DNA of 49,114 nucleotides, taken from assembly GCA_003558985.1 (NCBI GenBank), contig PWNJ01000187.1:1-49114 (forward strand). Direction: 5' to 3'. The notes under the pieces are model-generated. The model worked only from the letters and a program-made list of their open reading frames with translations, was not told the origin of the DNA and searched no databases. Shown in pieces: positions 23,551 to 32,391 of the stretch (the first letter of the stretch is position 1; every line of letters starts with the position of its first letter). The DNA comes from a candidate division CSSED10-310 bacterium. Its GTDB lineage: Bacteria; CSSED10-310. A program made the translations under genes and the position numbers.

Positions 23551-25197
23551 ATGAGAAACTATTATTCCAGTGAAATCCGATCCGTTGAACCGGGTGATGG
23601 CTGGAAGCTTCGGGTTGCTCTGATTTGTCCCACCCCTTACACAGTTGGAATCGCCAATCTGGGAATGCAATTGGTTTACAACTCATTCAACCGATTACCC
23701 GGCGTGGCATGCCACCGCTTTTATGCATCGAAATTAGCTTTGGCATCCAAAATTTCAGCTCCAGAACCCAAACCAAAATCACTGGAAACCAATGAGCCAT
23801 TGTCAAATTATCAACTGATTGCAATTTCACTCAACTATGAAAATGATCTGTTCAATCTTCCGCAAATCCTGGATGCAGCCGGAATTCCCTTTCTGGCTGA
23901 AAACCGGGATGATTCTTTTCCATTAATCATAGTCGGAGGGGTAGTAGCAACAATAAATCCCGAACCATTTTCGTCACTGATAGATGCATGTGTATTGGGT
24001 GAGGCTGAAGAAGTTATTCCTGAAATCGTGCAAGCGCTGGTCCAGCATTGGCTTCCGACACGAAAGAAGCAAACGGCGCTGGAAGCGTTATCATATATAC
24101 CCGGCTTGTATATACCCGGGCATTATAGGGCGCAATACGATTCACAAGGGTTGTTTTCAACCTTATGCCATAAATATGATTCTGAAAAACCTGCTCTTTT
24201 CAAACGATTCATTCCTGTGTTGGACACAATCCCCGGCAATATGGTAATCCATTCACCATACAGCCAGTTTCCTGATATCCATTTGCTGGAAATTTCAAGG
24301 GGATGTAAAAGAAACTGTTTGTATTGCCTTGTTTCCAATTGCTACGGATCATTTCGAACCAGATCCCCATCAAATATTGAAAACAGTCTGACTCGAATAC
24401 CACCAAACTACAGAGTTGGACTATTAGGAGCAGGCAGTTCGGAACACCCTCGATTATTAAATATCCTGGAAATTCTTGCCAATCACAAACAACGCTTCTC
24501 ACTTTCATCAATACATGTTGCCGGTATTACCAAACTTTTGGCAGATTATATCCATGCATATGGCCCCAATACACTTACTCTGGCGCCAGAAACCGGTCTG
24601 CCTGACCGCCGAAAAAAACTGGGAAAACCTTTTTCCGATGAATCATATATCGAAGCCGTCAGAATACTGGCAGTTCCACCCGTTAAGCGAATTAAGCTGT
24701 ATTTCATGGTGGGACTCCCAGAAGAATCGATAGTAGATTTGAATGCTCTGGTCAATTTATGCAAGCGAATACAACATTCAATAAAGGACGTTAACAGACA
24801 ATCAAAAACAATACCCCGCTTGTCTGCTGCTATTGCCTGCTATGTTCCAAAAGCATCTTCTGCATTTGAACGAGCGCCTATGGAACATGAAAAAACCTTG
24901 AAAAACAAAATCAAATTCCTTGCTTCGCAATTCAGATCAGTCCGGGAAATCATTGTAACCTTTGGCTCACCACGACAATCTATAATTCAGGGAGTTTTAG
25001 CAAGGGGCGACAGGCGTCTGTGTGATTGGCTTTTACAAGCATCCAAAGCCGGTGAAAACTGGTACAGCAAATTGTCCAGTTTATCCGATCCATTGAAGCA
25101 TAATGCATTCAAACCTGTTTCCGGACGCCCTCTTCCATGGAGTCATTTACAAGTTCCTATGTATGCGAATGATTTGAACAAACCGGAAAACAAATAA
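23551..25197 (+). CDS. Radical SAM protein with N-terminal B12-binding-like domain
   Basis: 548 residues. The first ~200 look like the cobalamin-binding-type Rossmann domain seen in many radical SAM enzymes (CPTPYTVGIANLGMQLVYN, LIIVGGVVATINPEPF, ACVLGEAEEVIPEIV). The radical SAM core follows, with its iron-sulfur triad in EISRGCKRNCLYC (Cx3CxxC), then LLGAGSSEHPRLLNIL, LTLAPETGLPDRRKKLGKP and KLYFMVGLPEESIVDL. The reaction is unknown; the family resembles uncharacterised TIGR03960-like proteins. It begins 23 nt after ftsZ without a clear ribosome site and probably continues the dcw transcript. It is not AmmS of the Memo system as far as I can judge. Confidence 0.8.
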   Translation: MRNYYSSEIRSVEPGDGWKLRVALICPTPYTVGIANLGMQLVYNSFNRLPGVACHRFYASKLALASKISAPEPKPKSLETNEPLSNYQLIAISLNYENDLFNLPQILDAAGIPFLAENRDDSFPLIIVGGVVATINPEPFSSLIDACVLGEAEEVIPEIVQALVQHWLPTRKKQTALEALSYIPGLYIPGHYRAQYDSQGLFSTLCHKYDSEKPALFKRFIPVLDTIPGNMVIHSPYSQFPDIHLLEISRGCKRNCLYCLVSNCYGSFRTRSPSNIENSLTRIPPNYRVGLLGAGSSEHPRLLNILEILANHKQRFSLSSIHVAGITKLLADYIHAYGPNTLTLAPETGLPDRRKKLGKPFSDESYIEAVRILAVPPVKRIKLYFMVGLPEESIVDLNALVNLCKRIQHSIKDVNRQSKTIPRLSAAIACYVPKASSAFERAPMEHEKTLKNKIKFLASQFRSVREIIVTFGSPRQSIIQGVLARGDRRLCDWLLQASKAGENWYSKLSSLSDPLKHNAFKPVSGRPLPWSHLQVPMYANDLNKPENK

Positions 25198-25201
25198 AGT
25201 G

Positions 25202-25231
25202 TTAACTGTAAAGTTAGTTTTATGATATTAT
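25202..25231 (+). promoter_or_regulatory. Candidate promoter for the sensor gene
   Basis: TTAACT (25202-25207), 18 nt, TATTAT (25226-25231). Moderate match, 53 nt before the GTG start. Confidence 0.35.
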
Positions 25232-25284
25232 TCTTTAACGCTAATAGTGATTTATGTTTGACAATGTAAAAAAATAGGAAATCC

Positions 25285-28200
25285 GTGATTAATTTCTCGC
25301 TAAAAAATCGGTTTACTATGGTTTTATGGGGGCTGCTGTTCGTAGGACTTACGTCTGTTTATTTATTAAGAATCTCTTTTTATAACCAGTCCGCGAAAAA
25401 TGCAAGCGCTCAACAAGTCACCTTTGAAAATCAAATCGCAATATCTGCTTTGACAGACCAGCTTTATCAAGTAGGAAAATTCGCACAAACACTTTCACAT
25501 TCACTTGCTCTGCATATCAAGGTAATAGAAAGAAATCAGATGATTCTGGAACAAAAACCCGGCTCTCCCAGGGATTTAATCGAGTCCAGGATGGAAAAGC
25601 TGGTCGACAAAGATCTGTTCACTCCAGAGTATTATGCTATCTCAACAACTCAGGAAGCAGACTATTTACGTAAACTTATTGCTGCCTATGACAATCTTTT
25701 CGACAGAATATTGGTAACCGATGCCTTCGGATTTGTCTGTATAGCATCGTTTAATTCCGATCAACTGTATTTTTTTCAGCAGGATTGGTGGCAAAGAACA
25801 CTAATGCTTGAACCCGGATATATCTATCAATTTTCTGACCCTGCTCCCGAACATGCCGGTTATTGGTTTTTAAGTTTTCCTCTGCACAACTATGAAGATG
25901 ATGACCCAGTCGGTGTGATAACAGTCAGAGTAAATTTTCGCCATATGCTGGGCATAATCGCTGATTCATGGGGCAACACTCTGTCCAATACATATTTGGT
26001 TTCTGATGAGAATTATACCTGGGGGCCCATTCGTCACAGTATTTATCCATCAATTTCAGAACTGCGTCGAATGACAGACAACCAGACAGATCCACTTGTA
26101 AGCAAAAAACCGCCTTTCGTTGCATCAGCATCATCACTTGCTAACCATAATCTTCCATTTCTGCCAACGCTCAACATGTATGTAATTAATTTCATTCCTA
26201 TACCGGAATTCTTCAGTGTGACCAATCCTGTTTTTCAGAGGTTCTTTGCAGAATGGCTTCTGCTTCTTGCTGTTTTAACCATCTTCAGTTGGGTGTTCGG
26301 CTACTATTATAGCAAACCAGTAGTTCGCTTTGTTACTCAAATCTGTAATCTTACCAATCCCCAAAAACAGAAATCCGTAACATGTGATGACTTATCACTA
26401 CTGTTTCAAACACTTCACAACAAATTTCGGGAATCTGAATTGCAATACAGCAAACAATTACAAAACACTATCGCGTCACAAAAAGCGTTCACAGATTATG
26501 CACGCGAAGGAGCGCTTGAATCAGACAGAAAAAAAATAGCAGAAGCATTTTTGCATATTTCCCTGGAAACGATGAGCGCTGATGCCGGTATCCTTTTCAT
26601 ACACAATCCCGATTATCCGACACCAATGAGGTTACAATCCGGGGTTTCAGAAGCAACAGCAAAAACATATTCTTCACTGCGAGTTTTTGATGCCAGCGCG
26701 AAAACCATTTATTTTTCATGGAATCATCCTGATCACCAGGATGTCTGGAACGATGATTACCAAATGATACTATCGGTTCCCATTCAAACTCTGGATTTGC
26801 GATTCGGGACGCTGTATCTTCTTTTCAAGCAAGCCACAGATATGGATTTGCAGAGCGATAAGACGCTTGATTTTCTGGCCCAGCAATGCGCAATTTATTC
26901 TTCCAGAACCTCCCTGTATCACTCGTTGGAGCGACAAATCAATTTTACGGAAGGTATTCTTTCAGGAGTTCCCTGGTTTATCTGCACAATAAATCATGAC
27001 ATGTGCATAACCTGGCATAACAACAGCCCAATATTGCCCGGTGAAACAATAGACATAAAATTGATTGGCGCCAAATATCATCTCTTGCTTCCCGGAATAT
27101 TCCAAAATATGCCGGAGTGCCCTGTCAGGAAAACGTTGCGAGATGGACAATCTTGTGAACTTGTTGTCGATGTGGAGAATAGAAAGTCACAGACTCACTC
27201 AATAAAAATCAACACATATCCATGCAAGGATGAAACCGGACGTTTCAGATCCGTTATTCTGTTTCTGAAAGATATTACAAAAGAGAAATCTATAGAACGC
27301 GAAACGCGCAATTACATGATGGCTATTGACAGTATCGGCGACGCAGTAGTTATTACAGATATGGAAAGACGGATCACATTCACAAACAAAGCATTTACCC
27401 GCATCCTGGATTATCAGAAGGTGGATGTTCTGGGACATAAGTTTGAATTTCTGATTTCGGACAGGGAGTTTGAAAGTTTTAAAAAAATTCTGGCGTCTGC
27501 GTCTCATAAAGACACCACAACAGATGAAGTTGAACTGATTGACAGACATGAATCAATTGTCCCGGTTTCATTAACAGCCTCTATTGTAAAGGATGCCAAA
27601 GGAATTCCAACCGGATTTGTTATTACATGTTTTGACTTGACATCGCGTCTTGTACGCGAACATAACACATTGAAAAAGTTAAGAGAACTGGAAACAATTC
27701 ATGCACTTACAGAAATTCTGAACAGATATTCCGCATCTTCCATAGCTTTTAAAAATATTCTTGAACATGTGGTTAGCTTTTCAAAATGTAAATCGGGGGT
27801 GTTTGTCCTATTTGATACCATTGATTCTGATTCGAAACAATCAGGCTCAATACAAATTGATACCGGAAAACCGGCGATCGTATGCAGCATGCAAATACCG
27901 GAGTTTTTTGTCAAACTAATTGACGAATACCGTCAGGGAAGATCATCTGAAATGATGGACATGATCTGTAATGCATCAAATCCTTTAGTCATGAATAATC
28001 TTGATACTCAAACATATTTTGAGAGTAAACTAATTATGCGAATGGGTTTTGCTTCTATGCTGGTCATCCCGTTAACAAATCAATCCTTTTGTTTTGGGTA
28101 CATAATGGTCTTTTCCAGCTATAAAAACCATTTTAAGAGTTCGGACACAGAAACATTCGGAGTAATGGCCTCCCAAATTGCTTTTTCACTTTATGGCAAA

Positions 28201-28863
28201 TACTTGCAACGCCAGTTGGAACAGGAAGCACGCTATGTTCTGACCGGTGAAATCGTGGCAGATATTGGTGGAGATGTCAATCAGGTATTGCAAAGTTTGG
28301 AATCGTCGCGACATGTTCTTGATGCCGCGATTAAATCAAACAACTGGCAACTTACACAAACCGGCTGGACAGGAATGAGCTGGCATATATGGAAACTCTA
28401 TCAAATATCATCCAATATCATGGTATATGATTCTGATAGTGAAAAGATATTTTTCCCTGAAAACATCAATGCTTTGGTGAGGCATTGGGTGAATCAGATG
28501 AATCTGTATTCATTTTCGAAGACGCTGCATTTGACACTTGAATTACAGGAAGATTTCGGCGATGTTTATATATACAAACCCGAAGTTAAACGTGCATTTT
28601 TAAACATTTTAACACTTGCTATTGATGCATGCTGGTTCGAAGACGCACCCGCCATTATTGTTAGAGTCTTTGATACTGGGCAGGCAACCGATAATTATGC
28701 GATTGATGTATGTCACAACGGTACATTCAGTTCGGAAACACCTTTGTTGTTAACAGTTGCGACACGCTGTGTCAAAAACCACAATGGGTCTGTTTCATCA
28801 ATCAAATCAGATATTGGGTATTATTTCCGAATTGTTTTACCACGATATCCAATTAAGAAATGA
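25285..28863 (+). CDS. Membrane sensor with GAF and PAS domains and a degenerate histidine-kinase core
   Basis: 1192 residues from GTG. TM1 is about residues 10-30. A periplasmic dCache-like sensor spans about 35-315 and TM2 about 320-342. GAF (about 415-545), PAS (about 554-665), PAS (about 675-795) and GAF (about 802-975) domains follow. The C-terminal ~210 residues have kinase architecture but altered motifs. The H-box reads ADIGGDVNQVL with G996 where the phospho-acceptor His of AGIAHEINNPL should be. The N-box reads FLNILTLAIDAC with L1111 in place of the Mg-binding Asn. No DxGxG motif is recognisable. It is probably a pseudokinase acting by protein contact. No response regulator is nearby. 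Confidence 0.8.
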   Translation: MINFSLKNRFTMVLWGLLFVGLTSVYLLRISFYNQSAKNASAQQVTFENQIAISALTDQLYQVGKFAQTLSHSLALHIKVIERNQMILEQKPGSPRDLIESRMEKLVDKDLFTPEYYAISTTQEADYLRKLIAAYDNLFDRILVTDAFGFVCIASFNSDQLYFFQQDWWQRTLMLEPGYIYQFSDPAPEHAGYWFLSFPLHNYEDDDPVGVITVRVNFRHMLGIIADSWGNTLSNTYLVSDENYTWGPIRHSIYPSISELRRMTDNQTDPLVSKKPPFVASASSLANHNLPFLPTLNMYVINFIPIPEFFSVTNPVFQRFFAEWLLLLAVLTIFSWVFGYYYSKPVVRFVTQICNLTNPQKQKSVTCDDLSLLFQTLHNKFRESELQYSKQLQNTIASQKAFTDYAREGALESDRKKIAEAFLHISLETMSADAGILFIHNPDYPTPMRLQSGVSEATAKTYSSLRVFDASAKTIYFSWNHPDHQDVWNDDYQMILSVPIQTLDLRFGTLYLLFKQATDMDLQSDKTLDFLAQQCAIYSSRTSLYHSLERQINFTEGILSGVPWFICTINHDMCITWHNNSPILPGETIDIKLIGAKYHLLLPGIFQNMPECPVRKTLRDGQSCELVVDVENRKSQTHSIKINTYPCKDETGRFRSVILFLKDITKEKSIERETRNYMMAIDSIGDAVVITDMERRITFTNKAFTRILDYQKVDVLGHKFEFLISDREFESFKKILASASHKDTTTDEVELIDRHESIVPVSLTASIVKDAKGIPTGFVITCFDLTSRLVREHNTLKKLRELETIHALTEILNRYSASSIAFKNILEHVVSFSKCKSGVFVLFDTIDSDSKQSGSIQIDTGKPAIVCSMQIPEFFVKLIDEYRQGRSSEMMDMICNASNPLVMNNLDTQTYFESKLIMRMGFASMLVIPLTNQSFCFGYIMVFSSYKNHFKSSDTETFGVMASQIAFSLYGKYLQRQLEQEARYVLTGEIVADIGGDVNQVLQSLESSRHVLDAAIKSNNWQLTQTGWTGMSWHIWKLYQISSNIMVYDSDSEKIFFPENINALVRHWVNQMNLYSFSKTLHLTLELQEDFGDVYIYKPEVKRAFLNILTLAIDACWFEDAPAIIVRVFDTGQATDNYAIDVCHNGTFSSETPLLLTVATRCVKNHNGSVSSIKSDIGYYFRIVLPRYPIKK

Positions 28864-28880
28864 TTTGATCTGCTTATTTT

Positions 28881-30095
28881 TTATTGTTTGGACAACTGGA
28901 CACAAAAATCCAGTATGGCATCAGCCATTTCGCGTTTCGAGCACAGCGGTATTTCAGTAACAATTTTGTTTTGATCTATCCAGTAACCCTGATTGGCTTC
29001 AGAATCAAAACCTGAATCAGATCTGCTAACATCATTGACAACGATTGCATTAAGGTTTTTTTCTTGAAGTTTACGGGTTCCTTCAGCTATTAAATTGCTG
29101 GTTTCAGCCGCAAAACCAATCACAATTTGACCTGTTTGTTTTTTTAATGCAATTTCTTTCAGAATATCTGTCGTTTTTGTCAATCGTAACTCGGTATTGC
29201 TATGACTGTCTTTTTTCCATTTATGATCATAAATTTTTTCTGAACGCCAATCAGCAACAGCTGCTGCCATGATGATTATATCAGCTTTCTTCGCTTCCTT
29301 TTCCACTGCATTCATCATGTCCGATGCACTGTCAACTTGAATGCATCTTGCAGCCGCGTGTGGAGTCAGGCTAACCGGTCCGGAAACAAGACAAACTTCC
29401 GCACCACGTTCAAGACCCGCCGCAGCAAGCGCATAGCCCATTTTTCCTGAAGATTTGTTTGAAATGTATCTGACAGGATCAATCATCTCCCGGGTAGGAC
29501 CAGCGGTGATTAACATCTTCCTCCCTGAATAATCCCCATTGTGTCCAATCATGGCACCTGTCAAGTCTGCAATCGTAACTGGGTCAATCATTCTTCCGGT
29601 ACCCACATGACCGCATGCAACTTTGCCTGATTCGGGACCCGCAAACCAAATTCCTCTTTTACTCAATATCGCAAGATTGTTTTGAACAGCCGGATTATTA
29701 TACATTGTTGGATTCATTGCAGGCGCCATCAGAATGGGTTTGTCAAATGCCATAAGAAATGTGGACAGGAAATCATCGGCGATACCATTGGCACATTTTC
29801 CGATTATATTCGCTGAAGCCGGAGCAACAACGGCTACATCTGCCCAGTCAGCCAGCGAGATATGTTGCATTCCGTCATTTGGTCTGTTTTGGGTAAACAT
29901 ATCACCGATAACGGGATATCCAGTCAAAGCCTGAAATGTTTGACAGCCGACAAAATGCTGCGCATTTCTGGTCATTACAACTCGAACTTCAAAACCACGT
30001 TTCTGAATCACTCGCATGAATTCAACCACTTTGTAAGCGGCAATTCCGCCAGTGATACCCAATGCCACTTTGACAGAATCTTTAACGTGTTTCAT
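28881..30095 (-). CDS. coaBC: Bifunctional CoaBC (phosphopantothenoylcysteine synthetase/decarboxylase)
   Basis: 404 residues; two steps of coenzyme A synthesis. The N-terminal flavin decarboxylase (CoaC) has GITGGIAAYK, the catalytic His in MQHISLADWADV, the PAMNPTMY substrate clamp and the active Cys in ACGHVGTGRM. The C-terminal CTP-dependent ligase (CoaB) has TAGPTREMIDPVRYISNKSSG, AAAVADWRSEKI and IGFAAETSN with VNDVSRSDSGF. It is last in the yicC-remA-gmk-rpoZ-coaBC operon, 12 nt after rpoZ, and has no strong ribosome site. It converges on the sensor gene, 17 nt away. Confidence 0.95.
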   Translation of the reverse strand: MKHVKDSVKVALGITGGIAAYKVVEFMRVIQKRGFEVRVVMTRNAQHFVGCQTFQALTGYPVIGDMFTQNRPNDGMQHISLADWADVAVVAPASANIIGKCANGIADDFLSTFLMAFDKPILMAPAMNPTMYNNPAVQNNLAILSKRGIWFAGPESGKVACGHVGTGRMIDPVTIADLTGAMIGHNGDYSGRKMLITAGPTREMIDPVRYISNKSSGKMGYALAAAGLERGAEVCLVSGPVSLTPHAAARCIQVDSASDMMNAVEKEAKKADIIIMAAAVADWRSEKIYDHKWKKDSHSNTELRLTKTTDILKEIALKKQTGQIVIGFAAETSNLIAEGTRKLQEKNLNAIVVNDVSRSDSGFDSEANQGYWIDQNKIVTEIPLCSKREMADAILDFCVQLSKQ

Positions 30096-30107
30096 GGTAT
30101 GGTGAGT

Positions 30108-30491
30108 TTACTCTTCAAGAAGGTCTTCCTCAGTGTCTACATCGTTTTCATTGTCTACATCAGGCTCATCAAACGCTTTTGTTACCGGCGCTGTTTCAAC
30201 TTCCGGAAGTACCGGAGGCTTTACACCTGGGTTTTCAGAGGAATCATCCATCTTCTTTGCTCGTTCATATGCGGCCTGTAATTCTTCAATCTCTTCCGGT
30301 GTCAATTCATACCAGTCCATTTTACCTTCTATGAACTCTTCAAGAGCCATAGTCGTCACTTTCGAAGACTTGCTATCAAAATATGGCCGCAACCCTTTCT
30401 GTATTTGCTTTGCCCGTTTGGACACAACCAAAACAGCTCTGTGGCGGCTGTCAATGCCATTTAACCATGCTTCCAGTTTTTTAACGTTCAT
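30108..30491 (-). CDS. rpoZ: RNA polymerase omega subunit
   Basis: 127 residues. The omega fold is marked by DSRHRAVLVVSKRAKQIQKG, which matches the family's conserved helix (.S.Y.LV..A..RA.QI..G), followed by KVTTMALEEFIEGKM. The start at 30491 has GGAGG 9 nt upstream inside the end of gmk, giving an 11-base overlap. The C-terminal ~45 residues are an acidic, Pro-rich tail (DEPDVDNENDVDTEED), longer than in most omegas. The order gmk-rpoZ-coaBC supports the call. Confidence 0.86.
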   Translation of the reverse strand: MNVKKLEAWLNGIDSRHRAVLVVSKRAKQIQKGLRPYFDSKSSKVTTMALEEFIEGKMDWYELTPEEIEELQAAYERAKKMDDSSENPGVKPPVLPEVETAPVTKAFDEPDVDNENDVDTEEDLLEE

Positions 30492-31113
30492 ATTCAACAC
30501 CCTCCAGCCAATCGGTGATAAAATCCCGTACTTCTTCTCTGTCAACTTGCAGTTTTTCAGCAACCATAATAGCCTCTGTTTGAGCTATCGCATCGTCAAG
30601 TCTATCATTAATCACTATATAATCATATTTCAAATAATGTCTTACCTCATTAATCGCGTTGGACAATCGTCTTGAAAGTGTTTCATCAGTTTCCGACTGC
30701 CGTTTCCGAAGGCGTGTCTCAAGCACATGCTTCGAAGGCGGTACAATAAAGACAAATGCTGCTTCACGGAATGTTTCCATCAATTGTAATGATCCCTGTA
30801 CATCTATATCCAAAACAACATCATGGCCAGCTTCAAGAAGATGAAACAAATCTTCACGCGAGGTTCCATATTTAAAACCGTGAACTTCAGCCCACTCCAA
30901 AAAAGCATTGTCTGCTATCATTCGATCAAATTTATCATCACTAATAAAATGGTAATCATTCAGATCCTGAACTTCATTTCTTGGTGGTCGTGTCGTATAC
31001 GATATAGAATGATACAGATTGTTCGATCGTGCCAGCATTGCACGAATAATCGTTGTTTTGCCGCCTCCTGAAGGCGCTGATACCACCAGACAAATACCTT
31101 TTTGACTGCTCAC
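30481..31113 (-). CDS. gmk: Guanylate kinase
   Basis: 210 residues, the standard length. It phosphorylates GMP to GDP with ATP. The P-loop is SAPSGGGKTT; the GMP site shows SYTTRPPRNEVQDLNDYHFIS and EWAEVHGFKYGTSRE; the lid is RLRKRQSETDETLSRRL. The start is GTG at 31113, overlapping the remA stop as GTGA. It overlaps rpoZ downstream, so the three genes are tightly coupled. Confidence 0.97.
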   Translation of the reverse strand: MSSQKGICLVVSAPSGGGKTTIIRAMLARSNNLYHSISYTTRPPRNEVQDLNDYHFISDDKFDRMIADNAFLEWAEVHGFKYGTSREDLFHLLEAGHDVVLDIDVQGSLQLMETFREAAFVFIVPPSKHVLETRLRKRQSETDETLSRRLSNAINEVRHYLKYDYIVINDRLDDAIAQTEAIMVAEKLQVDREEVRDFITDWLEGVEYER

Positions 31114-31361
31114 TGTTCAGTAATCCCTCCGGCATTCAAGCGTTGAACCAATGTTTCTTCCTGTATTCCTGAAAGCACAAGAGTGCCATTGTCCATTAAA
31201 ATGATGGACCGGGTTCGTCTTCCCTGAGTGATATCCACAAGACGACCCGACTGTTTTGCTTCTTCCCGTAATCGTTTCATCGGTGCAGATTCCGGATTCA
31301 AAATAGCCAGAATCCTTTTAATGGAAAGAAAATTGTTGTATCCGACATTCAACATATGCAT
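31110..31361 (-). CDS. RemA/DUF370-family regulator
   Basis: 83 residues. It closely follows Bacillus RemA in pattern: LNVGYNNFLSIKRILAI, NPESAPMKRL and DITQGRRTRSIILMDNG, including the Arg pair used for DNA contact. RemA forms DNA-wrapping rings and activates matrix and osmoprotection genes in Bacillus; outside Firmicutes its role is unknown. The start ATG has GGAG 8 nt upstream, overlapping the yicC stop. The yicC-remA-gmk order is known from several phyla. Confidence 0.88.
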   Translation of the reverse strand: MHMLNVGYNNFLSIKRILAILNPESAPMKRLREEAKQSGRLVDITQGRRTRSIILMDNGTLVLSGIQEETLVQRLNAGGITEQ

Positions 31362-31366
31362 ATTGT

Positions 31367-32248
31367 TTACTCCAGGTTTTGAACTTGTTCACGAAGTTTC
31401 TCAATTTCCATCTTGACCGGAACGACCAGTTGATTAATCTCTGTAACAGCGGATTTGGAACCGATTGTTGTTATTTCTCGATGCAGTTCCTGCAGCAGAA
31501 ACTCCATTTCTTTACCCACCGGAGATTCAGAATCAACAGCAGCCGTAATTCTTTCAAGATGACAGCTAAACCGCACGATCTCTTCCGTTATATCGCTACG
31601 GACGGATAGTAACATTACTTCATCCTTTAATCTGTCAGGATCAACCGCCGCACCTGTGTTCATTTTTAATAGAGCTGATTCCAGTTTACCTTTAATCATA
31701 CCGGGTTGTTTATCAGCATGAGTCTTTATGGTGTCAATCAACGTACTCAGATGTTCCAATCTGGTTTTCATATCTTCAGCCATCTTCAGACCTTCTGATG
31801 TTCGCGAATGTATTAAACCATTCAACGCCTGATCGCATGCTTTGACAAGAACCACTTTGAGGGGCTCTGCGTTGCAAAGTTCCGATAGGGGTTTTGAAAT
31901 TATATCTGGATATCTGACAAGTTTTTCGGCTGTAAGTCCATGAGGAACATTCAATTCTTCAGCCAATTGTATAATGCAATTTGCCAACTTGTTTCCATAA
32001 CCCCGATTAATAACAATATCTTCTACATCGTCCGGTACTGAATAAAACTCGATGGATACATCCACTTTGCCGCGAGACAGTTTTGATGAAAGATACTCTC
32101 TGATAACTGGTTCCAGGGATTGATATTCCCGCGATAAGCGAATGTTAATGTTTAAATATCGATGGTTTATCGACTTGATGTAAACATATATGTCAAAACC
32201 GTTTTCTAATACGCGTCCTTCGCCCGACCCTGTCATACTGCGTGCCAT
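31367..32248 (-). CDS. yicC: YicC-family endoribonuclease
   Basis: 293 residues. Seen are the N-terminal SMTGSGEG, SINHRYLNINIRL, the SRGKVDVSIEF segment, and the C-terminal metal-site region DITEEIVRFSCHLE...GKEMEFLLQELHREITTIGSKS. The family (YicC/YloC, DUF1732) contains RNA endonucleases active in mRNA decay. The ATG at 32248 is preferred, with GGAGG 5 nt upstream; a GTG at 32254 would overlap that site. It leads the gmk operon. Confidence 0.93.
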   Translation of the reverse strand: MARSMTGSGEGRVLENGFDIYVYIKSINHRYLNINIRLSREYQSLEPVIREYLSSKLSRGKVDVSIEFYSVPDDVEDIVINRGYGNKLANCIIQLAEELNVPHGLTAEKLVRYPDIISKPLSELCNAEPLKVVLVKACDQALNGLIHSRTSEGLKMAEDMKTRLEHLSTLIDTIKTHADKQPGMIKGKLESALLKMNTGAAVDPDRLKDEVMLLSVRSDITEEIVRFSCHLERITAAVDSESPVGKEMEFLLQELHREITTIGSKSAVTEINQLVVPVKMEIEKLREQVQNLE

Positions 32249-32283
32249 TTTCACCTCCAGAAATTCTGCGGGTAGCTGATCAG

Positions 32284-32312
32284 TTTGTAATGCAACAGGT
32301 ATCTTCAGTCAA
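32284..32312 (-). promoter_or_regulatory. Promoter for the yicC-remA-gmk-rpoZ-coaBC operon
   Basis: TTGACT (32307-32312), 17 nt, TACAAA (32284-32289) on the minus strand, 35 nt before the yicC ATG. Confidence 0.55.
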
Positions 32313-32319
32313 GCCGTAC

Positions 32320-32348
32320 TTGCACATTAAGTTAAATTCTTTCATAAT
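32320..32348 (+). promoter_or_regulatory. Candidate promoter for the exported TPR gene pair
   Basis: TTGCAC (32320-32325), 17 nt, CATAAT (32343-32348). Its -35 is only 8 bp from the -35 of the divergent yicC promoter, so the two may compete or share an activator. Confidence 0.4.
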
Positions 32349-32391
32349 ATAACAGCTTGGTTTTGGAACTTTAAGTGGAGGCATCTGGATT

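Noticed and set aside
25258-25284. A perfect TTGACA at 25258-25263
   Set aside because: The -10 position would fall on the start codon of the sensor gene and has no match.
30133-30675. A 180-codon open frame on the plus strand
   Set aside because: It lies antisense to rpoZ and gmk, is Ser/Thr-rich as expected from mirrored codons, has no ribosome site and no recognisable motif.
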